Below, piece after piece: positions 35,577 through 44,000 of a DNA stretch of 64,000 nt. The DNA lies in the NCBI RefSeq assembly GCF_014529935.1, contig NZ_JACVFC010000005.1, forward strand, positions 310,001-374,000. Direction: 5' to 3'. Position numbers and translations under genes: made by a program. The notes below the pieces were generated by a model, which saw only the letters and a list, made by a program, of their open reading frames with translations, made no database searches and was not told the DNA's origin. The DNA is from Chitinophaga qingshengii (GTDB lineage: Bacteria > Bacteroidota > Bacteroidia > Chitinophagales > Chitinophagaceae). Position 1 is the first letter of the stretch. Each line of letters opens with the position of its first letter.

Positions 35577-36799
35577 GGATTCTATATATACACCAGTATT
35601 TTACCTTACCCGCCGCTGCCGGCGGTACCCGGTCGTATGACCTGTCAAAGCGTTTTACGCAGGCGGGCCATCAGGTGGTGGTCATTACCAGCAGCTCTTT
35701 TCTGAAGGGTATGCGTGATTTTCCGAAAGGCTGGACCGTCATGGAACATGAAGGGATAGAGCTGCATGTGCTGCATGTGGAGTACAGTAATAAAATGAGT
35801 TTTTCAAAACGTATATCCGCCTTTTTGAAATTCCTGGTGTTTGCTTCCCTGCGCACGTTCAAAGTCAAAGCAGATGTGGTTTTGGCTACGTCAACGCCTA
35901 TTACGGTGGCGGTTCCTGCCATTACGGCGCGCATTTTTAAACGGATGCCTTTCATTTTCGAGGTAAGGGATGTATGGCCGGAAGTCCCGGTGGCAATGGG
36001 TATCATCAAAAATAAAATGGTCATACGGCTGTTGGAAGGGTTTGAAAAATATATCTACCGGAAATCAGCACATATCGTCGCGCTATCCGATGATATGAAA
36101 ACATCGGTACAGCAGCGCGTAAATATCGCGGACAAAAAGTTATCCGTCATTACCAATATTTCAGAAACAGAACGTTTTTCCAGGTATACCCGAACAGGTG
36201 GTATGCTGGCAGGACTGCTCGGCTATACGCCGCGTAAAGTAGTGCTGTATGCCGGTACATTGGGAATGGTAAACGGACTGAAATACATGACAGACCTGGC
36301 TATCCATAGTTATAAAATAGATCCCTCCATTAAATTCATCATTTTCGGTGATGGTATGGAGAAAGAGAAATTAATGCAATATGCGCGGGAAAATGGCGTG
36401 TTGAATGAAAATATTTATTTCTTCGACCCGGTGCCTAAGTCGCAGCTATCGCAATTATACTACGAATGCACGGTGGCTTCCTCTTTTGTGATACCGGTTC
36501 CGCAGTTGTGGGCTAACTCGGCCAATAAGTTTTTTGACTGCCTGGCTGCCGGTCGCCCGGTGGTGATTAATCATCGCGGTTGGCAGGCTGCTGTAATAGA
36601 ACAGGAAAATGTAGGCTTTGTACTGAACTATGATATAAAGGATATCGCCGGTGAAGCGCTGCGTTTCTGTATTTATTTAAACAACGATCCCTTGCTGGAG
36701 CTGCAACGGGAAAATGCGGTGCGGCTGGCGAGAAAGTCCTACTCGCTGGATATTGCCGCCGCTCATTACCTGAAAATATTACATGATGTTGTATCGTAA
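35573..36799 (+). CDS. Glycosyltransferase family 4 (WbuB-like)
   Basis: The protein has 408 residues. It begins MRILYIHQYF and has the GGTRSYDLSKRF loop and FEVRDVWPEVPVAMG, a pattern found in the WbuB group that often sits beside PglC-type transferases and adds the second sugar. The C-terminal donor region carries WANSANKFFDCLAAGRPVV in place of a plain EX7E. It overlaps the acyltransferase gene by 4 bases and the next gene by 17. Confidence 0.9.
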   Translation: MRILYIHQYFTLPAAAGGTRSYDLSKRFTQAGHQVVVITSSSFLKGMRDFPKGWTVMEHEGIELHVLHVEYSNKMSFSKRISAFLKFLVFASLRTFKVKADVVLATSTPITVAVPAITARIFKRMPFIFEVRDVWPEVPVAMGIIKNKMVIRLLEGFEKYIYRKSAHIVALSDDMKTSVQQRVNIADKKLSVITNISETERFSRYTRTGGMLAGLLGYTPRKVVLYAGTLGMVNGLKYMTDLAIHSYKIDPSIKFIIFGDGMEKEKLMQYARENGVLNENIYFFDPVPKSQLSQLYYECTVASSFVIPVPQLWANSANKFFDCLAAGRPVVINHRGWQAAVIEQENVGFVLNYDIKDIAGEALRFCIYLNNDPLLELQRENAVRLARKSYSLDIAAAHYLKILHDVVS

Positions 36800-37418
36800 A
36801 CTGCTAAAGCCGCTGATCGATTTTTTGCTGGCCTTGTCAGCTTTTATCCTGTTGTTGCCCGTTTTTTTAACGGTGACGCTTATACTCTGGTTTTCAAACG
36901 GAGGAACACCCTTTTTTACCCAGCTCCGTCCGGGGCTGAATGGGCGCATCTTCCGGCTCATCAAATTTAAGACGATGAATGATAAAAAAGCGGCTGACGG
37001 AAGCCTGTTGCCGGATGAGCAACGGATGACTAAAATAGGAGGACTGATCAGGAAAACATCGCTGGATGAGATCCCGCAACTACTGAATGTGATAAAGGGA
37101 GATATGAGCCTGGTAGGCCCGAGACCATTGCTGGTGGACTACCTGAGCCTGTATAGCCAGGAGCAGTTAAGAAGGCATGAGGTTAAACCTGGTATTACCG
37201 GATGGGCACAGGTGAACGGCCGGAATGCGATCAGCTGGGAAAAAAAATTTGAATATGATGTATGGTATGCGGATCGTCTCTCACTGCTACTGGATATAAA
37301 AATAATGTGGATGACTGTTGTGAAAGTATTTAAATCGGAAGGTATCAGTCAGAACGGGCATGTTACCGCGGAGCGGTTTAGGGGAACCGGCAATCAGCAA
37401 CTTCATGCAGCCGAATAA
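36783..37418 (+). CDS. Initiating phosphoglycosyl transferase (PglC-like)
   Basis: At 211 residues this is a monotopic PglC-type sugar transferase without the extra N-terminal helices of WcaJ. It has one membrane-inserted helix near residues 10-32, then FKTMND, the catalytic Asp-Glu pair in TSLDEIPQ, SLVGPRPLL and KPGITGWAQVNGRN. It moves a sugar-phosphate, probably an aminodideoxy sugar, onto undecaprenyl phosphate to start each repeat unit. Two ATGs are adjacent, so the start may be 36786. Confidence 0.94.
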   Translation: MMLYRKLLKPLIDFLLALSAFILLLPVFLTVTLILWFSNGGTPFFTQLRPGLNGRIFRLIKFKTMNDKKAADGSLLPDEQRMTKIGGLIRKTSLDEIPQLLNVIKGDMSLVGPRPLLVDYLSLYSQEQLRRHEVKPGITGWAQVNGRNAISWEKKFEYDVWYADRLSLLLDIKIMWMTVVKVFKSEGISQNGHVTAERFRGTGNQQLHAAE

Positions 37419-37456
37419 TTAAAAATAAACCATTGAATATTGAAAAACCTAATGAT

Positions 37457-38587
37457 ATGAACGAAAAGATATGGTTATCATCCCCGCATATGGGAGGACA
37501 GGAATTGGAATATGTGAAAGATGCCTTTCAAAGTAACTGGATCGCTCCTTTAGGCCCAAATGTTGATGGATTTGAACAGGATTTGGCAAAATATACGGGC
37601 TCCCCGCATGTAGCAGCATTGTCAGCGGGTACAGCCGCTCTTCATCTGGCGTTGATTTTGCTGGATGTCAAAAACGGAGATGAAATATTATGCCAGAGCA
37701 TGACATTTTCTGCCTCTGCCAACCCGATTGCTTATCAGGGAGCTACACCGGTTTTTATAGACAGTGAAAAAGATACCTGGAATATGGACCCTGTATTATT
37801 GGAGGAAGGTATTAAGGACCGTAAGAGAAAAGGCAGGAAGCCGAAGGCCATTATTCCGGTACATCTGTATGGTATGCCGGCAAAGATGAAGGAAATACTG
37901 GCTGTTGCTGAAAAGTATGATATTCCCGTAGTGGAAGATGCAGCAGAAGCCCTGGGATCCCTTTATCAGGGAAAAGCCTGTGGTACACTCGGTGAAATGG
38001 GTATCCTTAGTTTTAACGGCAATAAGATCATTACCACCAGCGGTGGCGGCGCATTGATCGGAGCAAACGGAGACCAGATAAAAAAGGCTAGGTTCCTGGC
38101 CACACAGGCAAGGGACAATGCACCACATTACGAACATACGCATATTGGGCATAATTACAGGATGAGTAACATCTGTGCTGGTATTGGACGGGGACAGATG
38201 TTGGTGGTTGATGATCATGTGGAAAAACGCCGTCGGAATTTTGACTACTATGTGAGCGAGCTGGCAAGTTTACCCGGTATTAGTTTCCTGCAGGAACCGG
38301 AAGGCAGTTTCAGTAACCGGTGGCTCTCTACAATCCTGGTCGACAAAAAAGAGAGTGGAGGTGTAGACCGTGAAACAATCAGACTGGCGCTGGAAAAAGA
38401 GAACATTGAAACAAGACCGCTGTGGAAGCCCATGCATCTGCAACCTGTTTTCTCCGATGCACCCGCGTATGTAAATGGAGTGGCGGAGAAGCTTTTTGAT
38501 GATGGCCTTTGTCTTCCCAGTGGCTCTAATCTGACAATGCAGCAATTGGAAAGTATTGTTCTAAATATCAAAAAATTATGGGACTAA
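37457..38587 (+). CDS. DegT/DnrJ/EryC1/StrS-type sugar aminotransferase (PglE-like)
   Basis: From ATG 37457 the protein has 376 residues; a TTG at 37433 would add eight. It begins MNEKIWLSSPHMGGQE, the normal start of PglE-type enzymes. Family motifs are LSAGTAALHLAL, VVEDAAEALGS and FNGNKIITTSGGG with the PLP Lys. It should transaminate the 4-keto-6-deoxy sugar made by the dehydratase encoded at 18110, which lies at the other end of the operon. The gene between pglC and pglE that often encodes PglD is absent here. The last 10 bases overlap the next gene. Confidence 0.92.
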   Translation: MNEKIWLSSPHMGGQELEYVKDAFQSNWIAPLGPNVDGFEQDLAKYTGSPHVAALSAGTAALHLALILLDVKNGDEILCQSMTFSASANPIAYQGATPVFIDSEKDTWNMDPVLLEEGIKDRKRKGRKPKAIIPVHLYGMPAKMKEILAVAEKYDIPVVEDAAEALGSLYQGKACGTLGEMGILSFNGNKIITTSGGGALIGANGDQIKKARFLATQARDNAPHYEHTHIGHNYRMSNICAGIGRGQMLVVDDHVEKRRRNFDYYVSELASLPGISFLQEPEGSFSNRWLSTILVDKKESGGVDRETIRLALEKENIETRPLWKPMHLQPVFSDAPAYVNGVAEKLFDDGLCLPSGSNLTMQQLESIVLNIKKLWD

Positions 38588-39786
38588 AAATCAATACTGC
38601 CCTTCACTTCGCCAAGGGGAAAAAGATGGCGCTGGCAGCGCTGCTATTGTTGTCAGGGGTAGGATACCTTTCATCCAATGCGCAATTCCCGCCCTTCAAA
38701 TACAACGACGGCATCGCGGGCAGGTATGTAAATAAACAGGATGCCGCCACTTTCAGAAGTAAGGCCGCTACCTTGTCTGCCGGTGCATTTGATCTCACCG
38801 GTGTGTTGCCGGCGGGTTATGTAAAGGATGGGACAGTAGATTATACCAGTTATCTGCAAAAAGGGATGGATGAACATAAAACGGTCATCTTCCCCGATTT
38901 TCCTGTGTTGATCAGCGATAAGGGGTTGACCGTCGGAAACGGCGCCAATATTATCTTTAAGCCCGGTTCGAAGGTTTTGTTGCAACCTACTGCAAAGGAT
39001 ACCTACGAAATGCTAAGGGTGCATAATGTACAAAATGTGAATATATACTGCCCGGTACTGGAAGGTGATCGTAAGGGCCACATGGGCAATACCGGACAGT
39101 GGGGAATGGGTATCGCTATCCGGGCTTCCAAAAATGTAAATGTCTATGCTCCGCAGGTCTCCAATTGCTGGGGTGATGGCATTTACGTAGGAGGCCTTAA
39201 AGATGTTACCAGCTCCAATATCAATATTTACAACGCCTGGCTCAATTTTAACAGACGTAACGGGATGTCCATTTCTTCAGTGGATGGTTTGAAACTGATA
39301 AGACCGGTCATCTCCAACACTTACGGCCAGGCGCCCATGTGCGGGATCGATATTGAACCCAATAACAATAATGATGTAGTAAACAATGTGACGATGGATA
39401 ACCCGGTAACACTGAATAATGCAAAACATGGGATCAACATCTCATTATTCAGACTGATCGGCCCCAGTCCTAAAGACGTGAATGTAACGATCCGCAATCA
39501 CCAGGACGATGGTTCTGCTGTTGCTTTTGCAATGGGCGGACTAAAACCACATTACGACGTGCCTCCTATGAAGGGCACTATTGAGATCATCGATCCGGTT
39601 TGGAAGAATAACGTGGAGAGGGCTTTCCGAAGCTATAAACCGAATGGATACGCGCCCTCAGTGAAGTTTACCAAGGTATCCGTTTTGAAAACCGACCGCG
39701 ACGGCAGAGATAAACCTGATCCGCAAAGTTTTATGCTGATGAAAAAAACGATCTCCAGCGAAAGTAAAATGAGTATACAGGATTAA
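38578..39786 (+). CDS. Secreted right-handed beta-helix protein (possible polysaccharide lyase or modifier)
   Basis: The 402 residues start with a signal peptide (cleavage near SSNAQ). A long run of parallel beta-helix repeats follows (NVNIYCPVLEG, NVNVYAPQVS, SNINIYNAW) as in pectate lyases, polysaccharide depolymerases and mannuronan epimerases. No enzyme signature could be picked out. It starts inside the aminotransferase gene, so it is part of the same transcript. It may trim or modify the exported polymer or bind it at the surface. Confidence 0.75.
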   Translation: MGLKINTALHFAKGKKMALAALLLLSGVGYLSSNAQFPPFKYNDGIAGRYVNKQDAATFRSKAATLSAGAFDLTGVLPAGYVKDGTVDYTSYLQKGMDEHKTVIFPDFPVLISDKGLTVGNGANIIFKPGSKVLLQPTAKDTYEMLRVHNVQNVNIYCPVLEGDRKGHMGNTGQWGMGIAIRASKNVNVYAPQVSNCWGDGIYVGGLKDVTSSNINIYNAWLNFNRRNGMSISSVDGLKLIRPVISNTYGQAPMCGIDIEPNNNNDVVNNVTMDNPVTLNNAKHGINISLFRLIGPSPKDVNVTIRNHQDDGSAVAFAMGGLKPHYDVPPMKGTIEIIDPVWKNNVERAFRSYKPNGYAPSVKFTKVSVLKTDRDGRDKPDPQSFMLMKKTISSESKMSIQD

Positions 39787-39797
39787 TTGTAATACAT

Positions 39798-39835
39798 ACT
39801 TCCTCTGCCTTCCAGGGAATGGCAGAGGAAGTTTT
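39798..39835 (+). terminator. Terminator-like hairpin at the end of the exopolysaccharide operon
   Basis: A perfect 12-bp stem (39798-39809 with 39821-39832) with an 11-base loop. Only about four T follow, so termination may be partial. Confidence 0.75.
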
Positions 39836-39952
39836 CCCTCAAACGCCTTAGTCCCTATCCGGCCTCCGGATCACTTTTTCTTCCTATTGTACGGATCCCT
39901 GCCATTCGCCTGGATGGTATATTAAATTTAAGAGAACAACTTTTTTCTTTAA

Positions 39953-39979
39953 TTGATATCCAAATGTTTTATATATTTG
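39953..39979 (+). promoter_or_regulatory. Promoter of the T9SS-exported protein gene
   Basis: TTG at 39953-39955 and TATATTTG at 39972-39979 are separated by 16 bases. The box lies 86 bases before the ATG. Confidence 0.55.
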
Positions 39980-40065
39980 TGTTAAATATATATGTGTACG
40001 GCTTATAACCAATAAAACATCTTTCAAAAGCCGGACGTTTTAGGTAAAGTGGTTACTATTATCTT

Positions 40066-41670
40066 ATGAAAAAATTGCTATGTTATTGTCATAGCCGGAA
40101 TGTTTACAGGGAATCTATTTGCAGCAGTTTATCAATTCGTCCGTATCTTTTCTGGAACACCTTATTAGTTGTTGTATGTTTCTTATGGGGGAAGCCGGGA
40201 AAAGCGCAGGATATCAGCCTGAGAAATCCTTCGCTGGAAGGGGTAGCGGGGCAGGGAAAAGTTCCGCCATCCTGGATTACTGCCATGAATACACCTGATA
40301 CGCAACCAGGAATTTTTGACATTGCTGTACCTGCATCTGACGGAAACACCTACATCGGTTTACACAGCGGCCCCTTGTGGCCGGAGGGTATTGCCCAGGA
40401 ATTATCCCTTAAAGGGGGCCGTAGCTATACGGTCTCCATGGACCTTGCATTCGCCTCTTTTTATGCGTACAGGGCCTGTTATGGCAATATGGCCATTTAT
40501 GCAGGCAATGCTCCGGGAGATACTGCCGAGCTGCTCTGGCGCTCAGGTCCGTTTTATCATACCGACTGGAAACGATACAACGCTGTCTTTAACCCGTCAA
40601 AGGACTATAAATACATTTCATTCTGGGCCGACGCTGGTATTCCCTGTGATAGAAGTGATTATGGATCTGTTATACTGATGGATAATTTGTCTGCCTTCAT
40701 CAGGGAGATTCCGCAGATCATCATTTCCACTGTCCGTACCTGTAAAGGCGCTGCCAACGGTGAAGCGACGGTAAAGGTAGTGAGCGGTGCCACAAGCTGT
40801 ACTTACCGGTGGGAGCCGGGCGGACAAACCAGCACCCATGTTGAAGGTCTTGCTGCCGGTCGCTACGAGGTCACCGTTACAGCTCCTAACGGAACCGGCA
40901 CCAGGGCGCAGGTTACTATTGAAGAAACTGACCTGAAAAATGAACTGGTTATCCGGCCGTCTCTCTGTCACGGAGACAACCAGATAGAGTTGACGTTAAA
41001 TACCACCGGTGGCATCCCTCCTTATCGTTATTATTTTAATGGCTCCCTGCATCCCAGCTACTCCGGAGTTTTTAAGGAGTTGCATCCGGGAAACTATAAT
41101 GTGATCGTAAAAGATGACCATGGCTGTGAGGATAAGCTCTCACAAATACCCTTAAAAGAACCTGACCCATTGCAGATCATAACTGTCAATGTAAAGGCGC
41201 TGAGCTGTAGCGACACCAAAGACGGCCGTATCAGCCTGGACATTGCCGGTGGCGTTGTTCCCTATTCATTCAGCCTGCAGCCTGGTAGCTGGCAAAACAG
41301 TAATGAATGGCGCCAGCTGGACGCAGGCCGCTATTATTTTGAAGTAAAAGATAAGAATGGATGCCATGTTAATGGCAATACGGAGGTGCTGAGAAACGAC
41401 CGCACCTGCGCGGTATATGTGCCCACCGCTTTTAGTCCGAATGGCGATGGGGTGAATGACCTGTTCCGTGCAAAGATTAATGATGACGTGTCTGCATTCA
41501 GGATGACTGTTTATAACCGCTGGGGCGCTGTTGTATTTGATAGTACAAACCCCGAGGCCGGCTGGAACGGAGCAAGGGAGCCAAACGGATCTTATGTGTG
41601 GGTGGTTATCTATACCGACAGTAAAAACCAGGCGCGGAAACAAACAGGAACACTGGTATTGATAAGATAA
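40066..41670 (+). CDS. SprB-repeat protein with type IX secretion C-terminal domain
   Basis: The protein has 534 residues. The signal peptide is unusual: a polar stretch of about 30 residues comes before the hydrophobic core ending at GKAQ. The middle has a carbohydrate-binding-like domain, then tandem SprB-type repeats (PYRYYFNG, LHPGNYNVIVKDDHGC, AGRYYFEVKDKNGC). The end is the type B gliding-motility C-terminal domain: TAFSPNGDGVNDLF, then VYNRWGAVVFDS and NGSYVWVV. This domain targets proteins across the outer membrane through the type IX system. It is probably a cell-surface adhesin. It has its own promoter. Confidence 0.88.
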   Translation: MKKLLCYCHSRNVYRESICSSLSIRPYLFWNTLLVVVCFLWGKPGKAQDISLRNPSLEGVAGQGKVPPSWITAMNTPDTQPGIFDIAVPASDGNTYIGLHSGPLWPEGIAQELSLKGGRSYTVSMDLAFASFYAYRACYGNMAIYAGNAPGDTAELLWRSGPFYHTDWKRYNAVFNPSKDYKYISFWADAGIPCDRSDYGSVILMDNLSAFIREIPQIIISTVRTCKGAANGEATVKVVSGATSCTYRWEPGGQTSTHVEGLAAGRYEVTVTAPNGTGTRAQVTIEETDLKNELVIRPSLCHGDNQIELTLNTTGGIPPYRYYFNGSLHPSYSGVFKELHPGNYNVIVKDDHGCEDKLSQIPLKEPDPLQIITVNVKALSCSDTKDGRISLDIAGGVVPYSFSLQPGSWQNSNEWRQLDAGRYYFEVKDKNGCHVNGNTEVLRNDRTCAVYVPTAFSPNGDGVNDLFRAKINDDVSAFRMTVYNRWGAVVFDSTNPEAGWNGAREPNGSYVWVVIYTDSKNQARKQTGTLVLIR

Positions 41671-41693
41671 CCGTACACCTATAGTGTACGGTT
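41669..41693. terminator. Shared hairpin at the ends of two convergent genes
   Basis: A perfect 10-bp stem (41669-41678 with 41684-41693) and CTATA loop cover both stop codons, so each gene's last codons form one arm. It lacks a long T-run on either strand. Confidence 0.5.
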
Positions 41694-42419
41694 CTTAAAC
41701 GGATATTTTTCCAGCAAAGCCCGGAGCTTTTTGTTTTTGCCGATCTGTGTTATGGCATGAAGATGTTTATCATGATGCAGGTCGGTACCGATATAATCAA
41801 TCATATCATGTTCTATCAGCTTTTCAGCGGCCTGCTGGATATGTTTTCCATAATACCCTGTAAGGGAAAGCAGGTTGACCTGAAAGAGACAGCCCCATTG
41901 TTTAAACTGGCGGTAGCTGTCGAAATCGTGATGACAATAATTATAACGTTCCGGATGCGCCAGCAGGGGCAGGTATCCCTGTGCTGCCAGCTCGAAGATC
42001 CATCGGTGCAATTGCGGGGGAGCAGACATGAAGGACATTTCCACCAGCACCAGTTTACCTGTCAGTGTAAGTAAAGGCCGCTGCATCAGTTCTTCGAACT
42101 GTTCATCCATAAAATACTCTGCTGCATAATGGAACGGAATATTGAGCCCTTTCGCTTCCAACGCGGCAGATACTTCCCGGTAGGGGCCTGCCATGGTTTG
42201 TGCGGAATTGGGATACCGGTCCATCATCACATGAGGGGTGGTAATTATTTTCCTGATCCCCATATGATGCAGTTGTTCTATAAAATGCACAGCAGTATCC
42301 GTATCGGGTACGCCATCATCGATACCTGGTAACAGATGTGAGTGAATATCCGTTTCCATGAACGACAGCAGCTCCGTAAGCTGCCCGCTTTCTTTGGGTT
42401 TGTTGCGGAATAAAAACAT
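41679..42419 (-). CDS. PHP-type tyrosine-protein phosphatase (CpsB/YwqE-like)
   Basis: A 246-residue PHP-domain protein of the CpsB/YwqE family. The metal-binding HSHLLPGIDDG comes near residue 26, then TTPHVM, LAHPERY, and DYIGTDLHH near the end. These phosphatases remove phosphate from the Tyr tail of Wzc/CpsD kinases. It faces the exopolysaccharide operon, with the T9SS gene between, and is the expected counterpart of the 20981-23368 kinase. Confidence 0.92.
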   Translation of the reverse strand: MFLFRNKPKESGQLTELLSFMETDIHSHLLPGIDDGVPDTDTAVHFIEQLHHMGIRKIITTPHVMMDRYPNSAQTMAGPYREVSAALEAKGLNIPFHYAAEYFMDEQFEELMQRPLLTLTGKLVLVEMSFMSAPPQLHRWIFELAAQGYLPLLAHPERYNYCHHDFDSYRQFKQWGCLFQVNLLSLTGYYGKHIQQAAEKLIEHDMIDYIGTDLHHDKHLHAITQIGKNKKLRALLEKYPFKNRTL

Positions 42420-42462
42420 AATAGGTTTCCTCTAAAGAATATGGCAAAAAAAAATCACTGAG

Positions 42463-42936
42463 CTATATCATAATCAGTGCCACAATTTCTTCCAGAAATT
42501 GCCGGTCTGTTTCATCAAAACCGGAAAGCTCATCACTGTCTACATCCAGTACGCCTGCTACTTCACCGGCTTTCATCAAAGGAACCACGATTTCAGACCT
42601 GGAAAGGCTGCTGCAGGCTATATGGCCGGGGAAGGCGGCTACATCCGGTACAATCAGTGTAGCTGCTTGTGCCCAGCTGGTGCCACATACCCCTCTTCCC
42701 TTGCGGATCCGGGTGCAGGCTACCGGTCCCTGAAAAGGCCCCAGTACCAATTCGTCCCCTTTCACCAGGTAAAACCCTACCCAAAACCAGCCAAACTGCT
42801 CTTTCAATGCCGCGGCTACATTCGCCAGATTAGCTACCAGGTCCGGTTCCCCTGTCAGCAATCCCTTTATCTGAGGGATGAGCGACTGGTATTGTGTGGC
42901 TTTGTCTCCCTGAATGATCTGTAAGTCTTCTGCCAT
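42463..42936 (-). CDS. Free methionine-(R)-sulfoxide reductase (GAF domain)
   Basis: From ATG 42936 the protein has 157 residues; an ATG at 42969 also lies in frame but gives an odd tail. It is a single GAF domain with the three cysteines of the fRMsr (MsrC/YebR) family, C74, C84 and C108. The spacing of 10 and 24 is the same as in E. coli (C84, C94, C118). It reduces free methionine-R-sulfoxide in the cytoplasm. Confidence 0.92.
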   Translation of the reverse strand: MAEDLQIIQGDKATQYQSLIPQIKGLLTGEPDLVANLANVAAALKEQFGWFWVGFYLVKGDELVLGPFQGPVACTRIRKGRGVCGTSWAQAATLIVPDVAAFPGHIACSSLSRSEIVVPLMKAGEVAGVLDVDSDELSGFDETDRQFLEEIVALIMI

Positions 42937-42956
42937 TTTTTTGTAGTAAAGATACA

Positions 42957-43158
42957 CGCAAAGGCGCAAAGCAGCAAAGTGCGCAAAGATTTTGCTTCAG
43001 TCCTTTTTGAGTATTTTGTGCATACTTTCTGCCCTTTTTCTAAACCCATTTTTGCCCCTGGGATTCTGTATATAGGTATATCTTCTGTTCCAATGAGCGT
43101 TATAAAGTCCGGTAAGTAGTCGCGCTCTTTGCGCGCTTTGCTGCTTTGCGCCTTTGCG
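42957..43158. repeat. 32-bp inverted repeat flanking 138 bases
   Basis: The left arm (42957-42988) and right arm (43127-43158) are reverse complements with one mismatch in 32. Each arm is built from repeated GCAAAG units separated by 2-4 bases. The element fills most of the 353-base gap between divergent fRMsr and idi genes. The remainder of the gap shows nothing else except the idi promoter. It may be a mobile-repeat remnant or a bidirectional RNA hairpin. Confidence 0.85.
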
Positions 43159-43274
43159 AGATTTTTTTCACTTTTCCCGTTATTATCGTATATTTATCTG
43201 AGTAACCATTAAAGAGAACAGGGCTCGTTTTTTATTAATCGCGATCATTTCTGACAGCTAACAGCTTTATTAAA

Positions 43275-43282
43275 TATCTTTG
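43275..43282 (+). promoter_or_regulatory. Promoter -7 box of idi
   Basis: TATCTTTG matches TAnnTTTG and ends 7 bases before the ATG, which points to a very short or absent leader. Confidence 0.5.
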
Positions 43283-43289
43283 CTACACT

Positions 43290-43829
43290 ATGAATCAACC
43301 TGAAGTTATATTAGTGACTGAATCCGATGAAGCTATTGGTACCATGGAAAAAATGGAAGCGCACCGTAAAGGTCTGTTGCATCGCGCTTTCTCTGTATTT
43401 ATTCTGAATGATGCCGGAGATATTTTGTTACAACAACGGGCACTGGGTAAATATCATTCTCCCGGCCTGTGGACGAACGCATGCTGCAGTCATCCCTTCC
43501 CTGGTGAAACTACCCTGGACGCCGCTCACCGCCGCCTGATGGAGGAAATGGGCTTCGACTGCCCCCTGGAAGAAATTTTTGCCTTTACCTATAGAACAGC
43601 TTTTGACAACGGTCTTATTGAGCACGAATATGATCATGTGCTGATAGGAATTTACAACGGTACAATCCAGCCCGACAGCTTGGAAGTAAATGACTACCGG
43701 TATATGCCGGCCCATCAGGTCCTGGAATCAATGGAACAGGAGCCCGACCGCTTCACCATCTGGTTTCAGCTGGCATTCCCCAAGGTACTGGAACACCTGA
43801 ACAGGCCCGTCGCTACTACCGGTATGTAA
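43290..43829 (+). CDS. idi: Isopentenyl-diphosphate delta-isomerase, type I
   Basis: At 179 residues this is a standard type I (Nudix-fold) IDI. The catalytic Cys is C66 in WTNACCSHP. The metal-binding Glu pair lies in EHE (111-113), and the Nudix-like helix is AAHRRLMEEMGF. It converts IPP to DMAPP, both needed for terpenes and quinones. A terpene synthase gene follows 171 bases downstream on the same strand, so the two may belong to one terpene pathway. Confidence 0.95.
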   Translation: MNQPEVILVTESDEAIGTMEKMEAHRKGLLHRAFSVFILNDAGDILLQQRALGKYHSPGLWTNACCSHPFPGETTLDAAHRRLMEEMGFDCPLEEIFAFTYRTAFDNGLIEHEYDHVLIGIYNGTIQPDSLEVNDYRYMPAHQVLESMEQEPDRFTIWFQLAFPKVLEHLNRPVATTGM

Positions 43830-44000
43830 TTCACCCTGTACTTTATTGTTACCTCTCATTTGCTGTTAACCGAAGCAAGCCGACTTTACTATGCCAACAG
43901 GTTTGGTAGGCCCCTCGCATGCCTGCCCGCCTGCATTTACCCTACTGTCACCTATGCCATTTCATAACCCTTAATAGTTAACTGTTAAATCCTCAGACAC

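Noticed and set aside
43915..43937. GGTAGGC/GCCTGCC hairpin between idi and the terpene synthase
   Set aside because: It is 7 bp with a G-T pair and no T-run, too weak to call a terminator, so a shared transcript is still possible.
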